A DNA stretch of 47,506 nt from an uncultured Ruminococcus sp. (GCA_945877315.1 CAMCRP010000022.1:1-47506), one strand, 5' to 3'; shown: positions 18,236-26,413, counted from the stretch's first letter. Notes: a model not told the origin generated them from the letters alone. Numbers and translations: made by a program.

Positions 18236-19444
18236 TTACAGATCAATAAAATATTTCATAATGGTAGGACCCTGCTCGATGAACACGCCCGTATTCTTAG
18301 CGTTTTCTTCGGTAAATGCGGGCTGACCGTCTGCCTTATGTGAGCTTCTGTAAATCATAAAGGGAACGGGGTCGGAGGTGTGTGTTTTCAGAGCAAGAGG
18401 TGTGGGGTGGTCGGGAAGGATCATTATCTTGAAATCGCCCATTTTTTCAAGCTCGGGAAGAATTCTGCCGAGAATTTCGCTGTCGATAAGCTCCAGCGAT
18501 TTCACCTTGTTCTGTATTTCGTGACGGTGACCGCATTCATCGGGTGCTTCAACGTGGATATAAACGAAATCGCTGCCGTTTTTCAGCTCATTTACAGCGG
18601 CATCAGCCTTGCCCTTGAAGTTTGTGTCAATGTAGCCTGTTGCGCCCTCAACGTTTACAACGTTCATTCCGCTGAACTTGCCGATTCCCTTTAACAGGTC
18701 AACAGCGGATATCATAGAACCCTTCAGACCGTAAAGCTTTGTGAAATCCTCCAGCTCAGCTCGAACGCCCTCGCCCCAGAACCATACGCAGTTTGCGGGA
18801 CGAAGCCCTCTTGCAATTCTTGCCTTGTTTACGGGGTGGTCTTTCAAAAGCTCACAGGACTTCTTCATCATTTCATAAAGCTTTGCTGCATTGGGGTGAA
18901 GGGGCTGATACTCCTTTATCTTTCTTCCCGTGATATCGTGAGGAGGTGTCAGCGTTCCCACGTCTGTTGTGCCGCCGTTCCAGATAAGGCAGTGACGGTA
19001 GCTTACACCGCTGTAAAGGGTAAACTCCTCATTGTCAAAATGCTCTTTCAGGAAGTTTATAATTTCCCTGCCCTCTTCGGTGGAAATATCGTCGGCACAA
19101 TAGTCAACAAGAGTTTTATCCTCGAAATTAGGCTCGTCGGAAACGGTAACAAGGTTGCATCTGAATGAAACATCGGTAGACTTCATATCAATGCCAATAC
19201 TTCCGGCTTCCAGCGGAGAACGTCCCGTATAGCAAACAGCGGGGTCATATCCCAGAACGGAAAGGTTTGCAACGTCCGAACCGGGCTTCAGTCCGGGTGC
19301 AACCGTTCTCACAAGGCCCATAACGGAATCCTTTGCAAGCTTGTCCATATTGGGTGTAACGGACGCAGAAAGGGGTGTCTTGCCGCCAAGCTCCTCCACG
19401 GGATAATCGGCACAGCCGTCACACAGCAGAACTACATACTTCAT
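18236..19444 (-). CDS. apgM: cofactor-independent phosphoglycerate mutase, archaeal (ApgM) type
   Basis: A 402-aa member of the alkaline-phosphatase superfamily that interconverts 3- and 2-phosphoglycerate in glycolysis. The metal-binding start VVLLCDGCADYP, the TPNMDKLAKDSVMG segment, the SDVANLSVLGYDP nucleophile region (Ser) and the C-terminal metal site LPDHPTPLALKTHTSDPVPF are all present. It is shorter than the GpmI form (about 510 aa) and is of the type found in archaea and many anaerobes. AAGGAG lies 11 bases before the ATG. Likely the first gene of an apgM-fhs transcript. Confidence 0.93.
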   Translation of the reverse strand: MKYVVLLCDGCADYPVEELGGKTPLSASVTPNMDKLAKDSVMGLVRTVAPGLKPGSDVANLSVLGYDPAVCYTGRSPLEAGSIGIDMKSTDVSFRCNLVTVSDEPNFEDKTLVDYCADDISTEEGREIINFLKEHFDNEEFTLYSGVSYRHCLIWNGGTTDVGTLTPPHDITGRKIKEYQPLHPNAAKLYEMMKKSCELLKDHPVNKARIARGLRPANCVWFWGEGVRAELEDFTKLYGLKGSMISAVDLLKGIGKFSGMNVVNVEGATGYIDTNFKGKADAAVNELKNGSDFVYIHVEAPDECGHRHEIQNKVKSLELIDSEILGRILPELEKMGDFKIMILPDHPTPLALKTHTSDPVPFMIYRSSHKADGQPAFTEENAKNTGVFIEQGPTIMKYFIDL

Positions 19445-19494
19445 TTTATATCATACTCCTTCGCAAAATTTGCAATATAAATCCTATGCAAACT

Positions 19495-19523
19495 ATTTTA
19501 TCATAAATTTCACCAAATTTCAA
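19495..19523 (-). promoter_or_regulatory. promoter of apgM-fhs
   Basis: On the minus strand, -35 TTGAAA (19518-19523) and -10 TAAAAT (19495-19500) are spaced by 17 bases, about 50 bases before apgM. Confidence 0.6.
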
Positions 19524-19568
19524 GGCTGATTTTCGGTAAATAAAAATAATATTTTTATGAATTTAATA

Positions 19569-19598
19569 TTGCATTTATTGTTTTAGATATGCTATACT
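19569..19598 (+). promoter_or_regulatory. promoter of the glycosyltransferase gene
   Basis: TTGCAT (19569-19574) and TATACT (19593-19598) are 18 bases apart. Transcription would begin near 19605, after the upstream ATG at 19599, which supports the start at 19629. Confidence 0.6.
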
Positions 19599-19628
19599 AT
19601 GAAAAAAAGCAGAAAAAGGACTGTTTTT

Positions 19629-20474
19629 ATGATAGAAATATTTTTATCGGTATATAACGGCGAGGAATATCTTGAAAAACAGCTGGATTCCCTTCTTTCT
19701 CAGGACTATGGGGACATTATCATAACCGTTCGGGACGACGGCTCCACCGATTGTTCCGCCGAGATAATCGGCAGATACATAGAAAAATATCCCCGAAAAA
19801 TACGCAGGATAACCACCCATACAAACAGCTGCACGGAGAGCACTTCTTTCAGTGAGCTTATGAAAAATGCCATCATCGGCGATAATAACACCTGCTATGC
19901 CTTCTGCGGACGGGGCGAGATATGGAAGCCCCACAAGCTTACCAAAGAGATGGAAAAGATGTCGGTACTCAGGCAGACCGAAGGCTTTCACACACCAAAG
20001 CTAGTCTGCTGTGACGGAGAAAAAGGCACGGAAATACCCTCCGTTTCCGCGCATAAAAATCTCAGAAACGGAAAATTCACCCTTAAACAGGCACTTGCGG
20101 AATGTCCCATAATAGGCGGCAGCTGCCTGATAGACGGAGCAATGCTGTCCCTGTGCGCCAATATACCCGAAAATGTCGATTACGGTTGGTGGATAGCCGC
20201 AATCGCCGCATCATTTGGTGCTGTGATTTATATTCCCGAGCAATATGTACAATATTCGGGACAGATCGGAGAAATCCCCGAAAGCTACTATGAACAAGCA
20301 GCGGCATTTCTCGAAATATTTGACCCAAAGTTCAATCCCGCACAAAGAAGGTACATCAAACAATACGCCGACTGCCGCAATAAAGGAAAACTTGCCAAAG
20401 TATTTCGGATATTATTCGGCGGATATTTGCGAAAAGGTCTGAAAAAAGCCTTAAAGCAGATCATTTCCTGCTGA
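19629..20474 (+). CDS. GT2-family glycosyltransferase with an altered DxD motif
   Basis: A 281-aa protein of the rhamnosyltransferase-like GT2 group. The N-terminal GT-A fold is clear: IFLSVYNGEEYLEKQLDSLL, then the nucleotide-binding RDDGSTD (35-41). The place of the usual DQDD-W metal motif reads GRGE at 94-97 followed by IW-KPHK, so the DxD acid residues are lost while the flanking Trp and Lys are kept. It may be inactive, metal-independent or specialised. AAAGGA lies 8 bases before ATG 19629. A basic C-terminal helix could touch the membrane. It stands alone with its own promoter. Confidence 0.75.
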   Translation: MIEIFLSVYNGEEYLEKQLDSLLSQDYGDIIITVRDDGSTDCSAEIIGRYIEKYPRKIRRITTHTNSCTESTSFSELMKNAIIGDNNTCYAFCGRGEIWKPHKLTKEMEKMSVLRQTEGFHTPKLVCCDGEKGTEIPSVSAHKNLRNGKFTLKQALAECPIIGGSCLIDGAMLSLCANIPENVDYGWWIAAIAASFGAVIYIPEQYVQYSGQIGEIPESYYEQAAAFLEIFDPKFNPAQRRYIKQYADCRNKGKLAKVFRILFGGYLRKGLKKALKQIISC

Positions 20475-20490
20475 TTTTCACTAAATTTAC

Positions 20491-20519
20491 TTGATATTTT
20501 CATTATTTTGTGCTATAAT
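20491..20519 (+). promoter_or_regulatory. promoter of the VanY/LytM gene pair
   Basis: TTGATA (20491-20496), a 17-base spacer and TATAAT (20514-20519), about 35 bases before the TTG start. Confidence 0.75.
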
Positions 20520-20553
20520 AATGGCAATGTTTTTTGAAAAGGAATGAATATTT

Positions 20554-21381
20554 TTGAAGCTGCTTAAATATCTGTTAGTGCTGACTGTTGTTTTGTTTGC
20601 CGCAGTTTATTTTATTACATCATTCTCTCCGAATGAAAATAAGAATGACAAGGCGGAGGCTGATGAATCCCAAACGTCGGTGTCCGAAGAAACAACAGTT
20701 ACGGCAGAAACGGAGGCTTCTGTGGAAATAGACAATGAATGGGCATATTTTGTAGTAAACAAGGATATTCCCCTCCCCGAAGGCTACAAGCCCGAAACTA
20801 CCGTTGTTTACGGTCAAAAGGAAATGGACTACCGTGCTGCGCAGTATATGCTGAAAATGCTGGAGGACGCTAAGAAGGACGGCATCGAGCTGGTTGTTAT
20901 GTCCGCTTACCGTTCCCACGAATATCAGCAGGGCATTTTTGACGATGATGTGCAAAGGTACGTAAATCAGGGCTATTCCGAGGAAGAAGCCCGCAAAATA
21001 ACGGCGGATAACATCGCCGTTCCGGGGCACAGCGAACATGAAACGGGTCTTGCCGCAGACATAAAGACCACCACTTGGGAGGGCGAGATAACCGAGGAAT
21101 TTGAAAACACTCCCGAGTTTGAATGGCTTGACAAAAACGCATGGAAATACGGCTACATTCTCCGCTATCCAAAGGATAAGGTGGAGATAACCAAATATAA
21201 CTATGAACCGTGGCATTATCGGTTTGTGGGATTGTATTACGCAGAAAAAATAAAGGAAAGCGGGCTTTGTCTGGAGGAATTTTACGAGCAGAATCCCCCG
21301 AGAGAAACCGCTCCCGCCGAAACAGAGCCGCCTGTCACCGAGCCTGAGGAAACCTCCTCAAAGGTAAGCTTTGTGGTATAA
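20554..21381 (+). CDS. D-alanyl-D-alanine carboxypeptidase, VanY family (M15B)
   Basis: A 275-aa membrane-anchored wall enzyme that trims the terminal D-Ala of peptidoglycan stem peptides. An N-terminal hydrophobic segment (7-24) is followed by an acidic Thr/Glu linker, then the peptidase domain with SAYRSHEYQQ, the zinc motif SEHETGLAAD (SxHxxGxAxD) and the third ligand in EPWHYRFVG. A Pro/Thr/Glu-rich tail follows the domain. The start is a TTG with AAGGA 10 bases upstream; no in-frame ATG fits. The LytM gene follows by 29 bases. Vancomycin-resistance partners are absent, so a housekeeping wall role is likely. Confidence 0.9.
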   Translation: MKLLKYLLVLTVVLFAAVYFITSFSPNENKNDKAEADESQTSVSEETTVTAETEASVEIDNEWAYFVVNKDIPLPEGYKPETTVVYGQKEMDYRAAQYMLKMLEDAKKDGIELVVMSAYRSHEYQQGIFDDDVQRYVNQGYSEEEARKITADNIAVPGHSEHETGLAADIKTTTWEGEITEEFENTPEFEWLDKNAWKYGYILRYPKDKVEITKYNYEPWHYRFVGLYYAEKIKESGLCLEEFYEQNPPRETAPAETEPPVTEPEETSSKVSFVV

Positions 21382-21410
21382 GCGGCAGATAAAAAGGAGA
21401 TCAACAGCAA

Positions 21411-22802
21411 ATGAAGTTAAAGAGAACAGCATCAAAGCTGTCAGCAGCTGCTATGGCATTTGTTATGGCTTTTGCGGCATTGTCCTCAGACAGTCCCGAT
21501 GTGATATACACCTATGCAAATAACGCAATGACCGAGCTTGAACAGCGTCAACAGGAGCTTGCTGAGGAACGAAAAGAGATAGAAAAGCAGCTCTCCGAGA
21601 TCGAAGGCAAGACCGAAGAATACGAAAAGTACATCGAGGAATATGACAAAAAAATGGAGATACAGGAAGAACAGCTTGCCAATATCGCCGAGCAGATCAA
21701 AATAATGGAAACGAACATTGCCGATCTGGACAAAAAGATCGCCGACAAGGAAGCGGAGATCGAAGAAGGCATTGAAATGTTTAAATTAAGGCTCAGGGCA
21801 CTTTATATTTCGGGAAATGACAGTATGGCTTCTATCCTGACGGGTTCAACGGATTTTTACGATGTTCTTGCAAGGATAGAGATAGTCAAAAGAATTTCCT
21901 CCAACGATAATAAGACAATTGACGAGCTGAACGACCTTGTTATAACGCTAAATTCGCAGAAAGCTCAGCTTGAAGAAGAAAAAGCACAGCTTCTCAGCAA
22001 AAAAAGCGAACAGGAAAGGCACCTTGAAGAGCTTCAGGAAACCTATCAGAATCATCACGAAACAAAGGAAATGTACGAAAAACAGGCTGAAATGTACGAG
22101 AACCGCACCGACGAAATAGACGCCGAGGAACAGCGTGTTGAACAGGAAATTCAGGAATATATCCGAAAACAGCAGGAAGAGCTTGAAAGAAAGCGTAAAG
22201 AAGAAGAGGAACGCAAGCGCAAGGAAGAGGAAGAACGCAAGCGAAAAGAGGAAGAAGAGCGAAAAAAACGTGAGGAAGAGGAGGAACGCAGACGTCAGGA
22301 GGCAGAAGCAAACAATCAGGAATACGTTCCCGCCGAAACCGAACCGCCCGCCGAAGAGGAGCCCGAGGAAACCTATACTCCCGGGTATTCCGAAACAGGC
22401 TTTATCTGGCCCGTCCCCAGCGTGCGGAATATGACAGATACATACGGAAACCGCTGGATAGTCGAGGAACAGCGGAACAATTTCCATAAAGGCATCGACA
22501 TCAACAAACCCAACTGCTACGGCGAACCCATAGTTGCATCTGCGGCAGGCACTGTTATCACCGCCAGCAACACAGGCAACGGCTATGGAATCCACGTTGT
22601 TATTGACCATGGTGACAAGATAGCTACCCTTTACGCTCATATGTCCAGCTGCTGCGTAAATGTAGGCGATGAAGTCGCACAGGGTCAGGTCATCGGCTAC
22701 ATCGGCTCCACAGGCTATGCTTACGGAAATCACTGCCACTTTGAGGTCAGAGTAAACGGTCAGCATACCGACCCGCTTAATTATGTTTCTATAAACAATT
22801 AA
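21411..22802 (+). CDS. secreted PcsB/EnvC-like coiled-coil protein with LytM (M23) peptidase domain
   Basis: A 463-aa secreted protein. It has a signal peptide (1-37, cleavage likely near YAN-NA), a long antiparallel coiled coil (40-240) with the hinge RALYISGNDSMASILTGSTDF seen in PcsB/CwlO-like proteins, an E/R/K-only helix (245-300) built from ERKRKEEE units, a Pro/Glu linker (305-328) and an M23 domain (330-463). The zinc ligands are His359 and Asp363 (HKGID) and His443 in HCHFE; His410 (YAH) is the likely catalytic His. It should cut peptidoglycan cross-links in division or elongation and is probably switched on by a membrane partner of FtsEX type, which is not in this window. AAGGAG lies 11 bases before the ATG. 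Confidence 0.92.
   Translation: MKLKRTASKLSAAAMAFVMAFAALSSDSPDVIYTYANNAMTELEQRQQELAEERKEIEKQLSEIEGKTEEYEKYIEEYDKKMEIQEEQLANIAEQIKIMETNIADLDKKIADKEAEIEEGIEMFKLRLRALYISGNDSMASILTGSTDFYDVLARIEIVKRISSNDNKTIDELNDLVITLNSQKAQLEEEKAQLLSKKSEQERHLEELQETYQNHHETKEMYEKQAEMYENRTDEIDAEEQRVEQEIQEYIRKQQEELERKRKEEEERKRKEEEERKRKEEEERKKREEEEERRRQEAEANNQEYVPAETEPPAEEEPEETYTPGYSETGFIWPVPSVRNMTDTYGNRWIVEEQRNNFHKGIDINKPNCYGEPIVASAAGTVITASNTGNGYGIHVVIDHGDKIATLYAHMSSCCVNVGDEVAQGQVIGYIGSTGYAYGNHCHFEVRVNGQHTDPLNYVSINN
22143..22310 (+). repeat. 24-base tandem repeat coding for the E/R/K helix
   Basis: About four imperfect units of 24 bases encode ERKRKEEE-type octads (residues 259-292) inside a longer charged stretch. 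Codon choice varies between units, so selection seems to act on the protein helix. Confidence 0.75.
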
Positions 22803-22811
22803 ACAGTGTAA

Positions 22812-22850
22812 AAAAATCCCGTCGGTTTCGCAAATTCCGACGGGATTTTT
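22812..22850. terminator. bidirectional terminator, LytM gene and HD-GYP gene
   Basis: A perfect 14-bp stem (22812-22825 with 22837-22850) has A and T tails on its two sides, between convergent genes. Confidence 0.9.
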
Positions 22851-22911
22851 AGTTCATTCAGTTATTAATTCGGGAAATTCTTTGGGGTATATCCGATTTA
22901 TCGGATAGTTA

Positions 22912-24024
22912 TTATTTCACCTGAACAGCCTTAGGCGTTTTATTCTCCTCCGCAAGCTTCGTATCGCAGATACCCGTAATAACGATAGACAGGCAGTTCA
23001 TATCGTGGTACAGGTCGTAATAAACGCCGGGTCTGCCCGTGACCGCAACTGTGGGACGAAGAGGCTGGTCGGGGAAATTCGCCATGACCGTAGCGGTTTC
23101 GCCGTTGGAAAGCTGCACCACCGTTCCCACGGGATACGGTGCTACCTTTCGGATAAACGCCCTTACACACTGCTCATCAAAGTGGCTGCCCGTTCCGCCC
23201 ATTATGTATTCGATAGCCTCAGAGGGCGGGCTGGGAGTTCTGTACGGTCTTTGAGATGTGAGCGCATCGAAAACGTCCGCAACCGCAAGTATCTTCGCAT
23301 AAAGGTGAATTTCATCACTCTTTAAGCCCTTGGGATAGCCTGTGCCGTCAACCTTTTCGTGATGTCCGACTATTCCGTAATAGCAGTTTGGGGGAACAAG
23401 CCGCCTTTCCAGCAGATGATTTGCAGCGTGAACAGGGTGCATCTTGACAATACCAAATTCCTCCTGCGTCAGTCTGCCCGGCTTGTTGATTATCTCAATG
23501 GGGATAGACACCTTGCCGATGTCGTGGAGCAGACCGCTAAGGCCCAATTCATTTAGCTCTTGGTGATTCAGCCCCATTTCCATTCCGATAGCCAGAGCCA
23601 TTATGGAAACGCTCAGGCTATGGTGGAAGGTGTAATCATCGTACATTTTAATGTCTGCAATATTTACCATAATATCGCTGCTGGCGGAAAGATTGTCGAT
23701 AAGCTTCTCGGTAGTGTCCTTGATCTCCTCAACATCGTCACCCGTAACGCCGCCGCTCATAAAATCATTGGCAAGGTTCTTGACGCCTGAAAGAGCCTCA
23801 TTCTTTATCTCGCTGTTAATGGACGAAATAACTCTTATCTCGCTTTTTGCATCATCGATATACGCTCCGTCAACATCAGCTCGTTTCATCTGAGTGATGA
23901 TAACATCTGTGAGCTTTGTACCCGCCTTCAATCCGACTGCCGCATAAGTGTTTGCGTCGTAAAAGTTGATATTCCTTCCAAGACACATACCCGGCACCAG
24001 ATTAGCCGAAGAAACAAAAATCAA
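22912..24024 (-). CDS. HD-GYP domain protein, probable c-di-GMP phosphodiesterase
   Basis: A 370-aa protein. The N-terminal domain (1-115) has the SSANLVPGMCLG start common in this group. The HD-GYP domain spans about 125-310 with His134, the His167-Asp168 pair (LLHDIGK), His196, HH at 221-222 and the GYP-type DGTGYPKGL (226-234), followed by ADVFDALTSQRPYR. Such proteins hydrolyse cyclic di-GMP to GMP. A C-terminal beta-rich part (320-370) resembles a small PilZ-like or oligonucleotide-fold domain, without certainty. The start is set at TTG 24024 behind AGAGGTG; an ATG 12 codons upstream has a weak site. No signal or membrane segment. Confidence 0.88.
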   Translation of the reverse strand: MIFVSSANLVPGMCLGRNINFYDANTYAAVGLKAGTKLTDVIITQMKRADVDGAYIDDAKSEIRVISSINSEIKNEALSGVKNLANDFMSGGVTGDDVEEIKDTTEKLIDNLSASSDIMVNIADIKMYDDYTFHHSLSVSIMALAIGMEMGLNHQELNELGLSGLLHDIGKVSIPIEIINKPGRLTQEEFGIVKMHPVHAANHLLERRLVPPNCYYGIVGHHEKVDGTGYPKGLKSDEIHLYAKILAVADVFDALTSQRPYRTPSPPSEAIEYIMGGTGSHFDEQCVRAFIRKVAPYPVGTVVQLSNGETATVMANFPDQPLRPTVAVTGRPGVYYDLYHDMNCLSIVITGICDTKLAEENKTPKAVQVK

Positions 24025-24107
24025 AAAACTCACCTCTTGTATGACGGACGGCAACGGCATATAATCCCGTCTGCGTTAATATAATGTATTGCGGACAAAC
24101 ACAATAA

Positions 24108-24347
24108 TTACTTTCTCAGCTGAGTATAGCACTCGGTGCAGATGTTTTTGCCCTTAAAATCAACAATGTTATCGGAGCTGCCGCAGAAAACGCAGGCTGC
24201 CTTATCCTTTTTCAGGACGATATTCTCGCCGTCAACATAGATCTCCAGAGCGTCCCTCTCGCCTATGTCAAGGCTTCTTCTCAGCTCGATAGGGAGCACG
24301 ATACGTCCAAGCTCGTCGATTTTTCTTGTGATTCCGGTTGATTTCAT
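24108..24347 (-). CDS. AbrB/SpoVT-type transition-state regulator with C-terminal zinc ribbon
   Basis: A 79-aa regulator. Residues 1-50 form the swapped-hairpin DNA-binding fold (STGITRKIDELGRIVLPIELRR), very close to B. subtilis AbrB, Abh and SpoVT. Residues 50-79 hold two CxxC pairs (CVFC and CTEC), a zinc ribbon common to clostridial members. GGAGG lies 9 bases before the ATG. It is likely transcribed with the HD-GYP gene (83-base gap, no terminator) from a promoter with an unusually long leader. Confidence 0.92.
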   Translation of the reverse strand: MKSTGITRKIDELGRIVLPIELRRSLDIGERDALEIYVDGENIVLKKDKAACVFCGSSDNIVDFKGKNICTECYTQLRK

Positions 24348-24749
24348 AAAAAATTGCCTCCTTCTATTTAGTGCAATGTTGATCAGCAGATACTGCCGCC
24401 GTATTTACAAAAACGGCAATACTTGTTCTTACTTTTGTCTGCCCCCAATGACTGCCCACCGTTCTTTATATATGGAATGTACTCACATTTTTCTGTAAAT
24501 GCGAGATTAGGGTATGTAAAAGGGAACAAACAGACCTTTCTCAATTAAGGTCAAGACTATTATAACTTTTTTTGCATATATTTGTCAATAACAATTTTGT
24601 GAATAATTGTTGATTTCTATCGTATAGTAAAAATTCGTGTTGATTGCTGCAAAATCAAAAGTTATTTTGTATATTTTGCCGAATATTCCAAAATATCCCT
24701 TGTAAATCCTTCCTTATACTGTATATAACAGGAAATTGAGGTTTCGCAA
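24348..24749. other. 402-base divergent intergenic region, abrB-type leader and spmA upstream
   Basis: No gene is seen. The minus-strand half is a leader of about 205 bases for the AbrB-type gene. It starts with a stem (GACCTT at 24533-24538 pairing with AAGGTC at 24547-24552) and holds a second stem nearer the gene (24398-24402 with 24413-24417). The AT-rich plus-strand half precedes spmA; a weak TTGTAA-18-TATAAC lies at 24700-24729. Confidence 0.55.
24559..24588 (-). promoter_or_regulatory. promoter of the AbrB-type gene
   Basis: On the minus strand, TTGACA (24583-24588) and TATAAT (24559-24564), with an 18-base spacer, match both consensus hexamers. Confidence 0.75.
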
Positions 24750-25358
24750 ATGATGAACAAATTATTTTCAATTATAATTGTGATCTCTATCGCATACGGC
24801 ATATACAGCGGCAATTTTTCACAGCTGTCGGACTCGTTGCTGAACGACCCGACCTCCGCAGTTGAGCTGGTCATATTTCTGACGGGGAGCATGTGCCTTT
24901 GGGGAGGGCTTATGCGCATTGCGGAAAAATCGGGCATCACACGCTATATGGCGATGCTGTTTCGTCCTGCCGCAAGGCTTCTGTTCAAAGGGCTTGACCT
25001 TAACAGTAAGGCGTTCCGTCTAATATGTATGAACGTTACCGCAAATATTTTAGGTCTTGGAAATGCCGCAACTCCGCTGGGGATAGAAGCCATGAAGGAA
25101 CTGGAAAAAGCGCACATTTCCGAAGGCGGCGACCCCTTACGTGCCTCAGACAATATGGTGACCTTCACCGTTCTGAACACAGCCTCCCTGACAATCATTC
25201 CATCAACCTGTGCTGCTGTCAGGGCAAAATACGGTTCCGCTTCACCTATGGAGATATTCCCCGCTGTGGTCATTACAGCCTTATCCGCACTGACTGCCGC
25301 TCTGCTGGCATCTCAGATACTGAAACGATTTCACAAACAGACAGGTGATGACAAATGA
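24750..25358 (+). CDS. spmA: spore maturation protein A
   Basis: A 202-aa membrane protein of the nucleoside-recognition (Gate) family, with hydrophobic segments near 1-22, 40-62, 95-115, 140-160 and 170-192. The motif NVTANILGLGNAATPLGIEAMKEL is diagnostic for SpmA, which with SpmB affects spore core dehydration in Bacillus. GAGG lies 8 bases before ATG 24750; ATG 24753 is equally possible. Its last bases overlap spmB by four (ATGA). The presence of spmAB suggests a sporulating lineage but does not prove sporulation. Confidence 0.93.
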   Translation: MMNKLFSIIIVISIAYGIYSGNFSQLSDSLLNDPTSAVELVIFLTGSMCLWGGLMRIAEKSGITRYMAMLFRPAARLLFKGLDLNSKAFRLICMNVTANILGLGNAATPLGIEAMKELEKAHISEGGDPLRASDNMVTFTVLNTASLTIIPSTCAAVRAKYGSASPMEIFPAVVITALSALTAALLASQILKRFHKQTGDDK

Positions 25359-25879
25359 ACGCTGCCGACCTGGTTATCCCGCTCATTACCGCACTTATCG
25401 TACTGACAGGCCTTATTAAAAAGGTGAACGTTTTCGATGAATTTATGGAGGGCGCAAAGGAAAACCTTCAAACCTCCCTGTCACTCCTCCCCTCCCTCAT
25501 AGCCCTTGTCACCGCTATTGGGCTGTTCAAGGCATCGGGGCTCCCCGAACTTATATCAGAACTGATGTCACCATTGACAAACGCACTGGGCTTTCCCTCC
25601 GAATGTATTCCACTGGCACTTATCCGACCTATTTCGGGCAGCGGCGCACTTGCCGTATTTGACGGGATACTCAGGGACTGTCACCCCGACAGCTATGCAG
25701 GCAGAGTGGCAAGCGTCCTGATGGGTTCCACAGAAACGACCTTTTACACCATAGCCGTGTATTTTGCGGCAGTCAAGGCAAAGGACACACGCCACACACT
25801 CCCCTCTGCCCTTGCGGGAGATCTTACGGGCTTTATTGTCAGCGCAATTTCTGTCAGAATACTGTTTAGTATTTGTTGA
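25355..25879 (+). CDS. spmB: spore maturation protein B
   Basis: A 174-aa Gate-family membrane protein with four to five hydrophobic segments. The motif LIRPISGSGALAVFDG and the later GSTETTFYTIAVYFAAVKAKDTRHTLPSAL are typical of SpmB. It is translationally coupled to spmA by an ATGA overlap, and the two presumably form one membrane complex. The next feature downstream is tRNA-Lys with its own promoter. Confidence 0.94.
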   Translation: MNAADLVIPLITALIVLTGLIKKVNVFDEFMEGAKENLQTSLSLLPSLIALVTAIGLFKASGLPELISELMSPLTNALGFPSECIPLALIRPISGSGALAVFDGILRDCHPDSYAGRVASVLMGSTETTFYTIAVYFAAVKAKDTRHTLPSALAGDLTGFIVSAISVRILFSIC

Positions 25880-25946
25880 TATTGCACTATTTTTGATTAA
25901 ATAATTATCAAAACTATGCACAATTCGTAAAATTATGCAATTACGC

Positions 25947-25975
25947 TTGACTTTTTTGGCTAATGGTAGTATAAT
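25947..25975 (+). promoter_or_regulatory. promoter of tRNA-Lys
   Basis: TTGACT (25947-25952), a 17-base spacer and TATAAT (25970-25975), 38 bases before the mature tRNA. Confidence 0.8.
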
Positions 25976-26012
25976 ATATAACGTTATGTGTGACACTAAC
26001 ATTCACACATAC

Positions 26013-26088
26013 GAGCCATTAGCTCAGTCGGCAGAGCATTTGACTTTTAATCAAAGGGTCTGGGGTTCAAATCCCCAATGGCTCACCA
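26013..26088 (+). tRNA. tRNA-Lys (anticodon TTT), CCA encoded
   Basis: A 76-base cloverleaf. Acceptor arms GAGCCAT and ATGGCTC pair perfectly, the D-loop region TAGCTCAGTCGGCAGAGCA is canonical, the anticodon stem TTTGA/TCAAA encloses loop CTTTTAA with anticodon TTT at 26046-26048, the T-arm holds GGTTCAAATCC, and discriminator A (26085) is followed by an encoded CCA. Confidence 0.97.
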
Positions 26089-26090
26089 AG

Positions 26091-26137
26091 AAAAATCCCT
26101 ATTCTGCGTGGTTTGCGCAGGGTAGGGATTTTTCGTT
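26091..26137 (+). terminator. terminator of tRNA-Lys
   Basis: Arms 26091-26101 and 26123-26133 pair over 11 bases with a further inner GC stem, then TTTTCGTTTT follows. Confidence 0.85.
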
Positions 26138-26194
26138 TTGCATAAAAAGTCGGTTATACGACAAACCTACGACAAAGCCTTTTGCATACAAAAG

Positions 26195-26219
26195 AAAAAC
26201 CGCCTTATTGACGGTTTTT
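26195..26219 (-). terminator. terminator of the hemW-CPCC transcript
   Basis: An 8-bp stem (26195-26202 with 26212-26219) overlaps the stop codon of the small zinc-protein gene and is followed by T-rich sequence on the minus strand. Confidence 0.7.
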
Positions 26220-26408
26220 GCTATCGGCTTGTCTTTTCTGCCACTTCTTTCGGTAATCATTCAAGCTGTCATCATTTGCCCCGCCGCTTAAATTGGGATT
26301 TTTATACTGCAATCCGTCATCTTCCCAGCCGCATACATGACATATTTCAAAGCTATTATGCACCGAAAAGGTAGTTTTACCGCATACGGGGCATAAATGC
26401 TCACCCAT
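26205..26408 (-). CDS. CPCC-type cysteine-rich small protein
   Basis: A 67-aa protein with CPVCGKTTF and CHVCGWEDDG, two CxxC pairs about 18 residues apart, and the WEDDG-Q-NP-SGGAND block of the Cys-rich CPCC family (PF14206). It very probably binds one zinc; its role is unknown. The start is ATG 26408, 8 bases after GGGGAG; that ribosome site is inside the end of hemW, so translation is coupled. The charged tail is rich in Lys and Arg. Confidence 0.85.
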   Translation of the reverse strand: MGEHLCPVCGKTTFSVHNSFEICHVCGWEDDGLQYKNPNLSGGANDDSLNDYRKKWQKRQADSKNRQ

Positions 26409-26413
26409 AATGA

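Noticed and set aside
22143-22310. Possible CRISPR or satellite array
   Set aside because: The units are contiguous in-frame codons for a charged helix without unique spacers. No CRISPR array was seen anywhere in the window.
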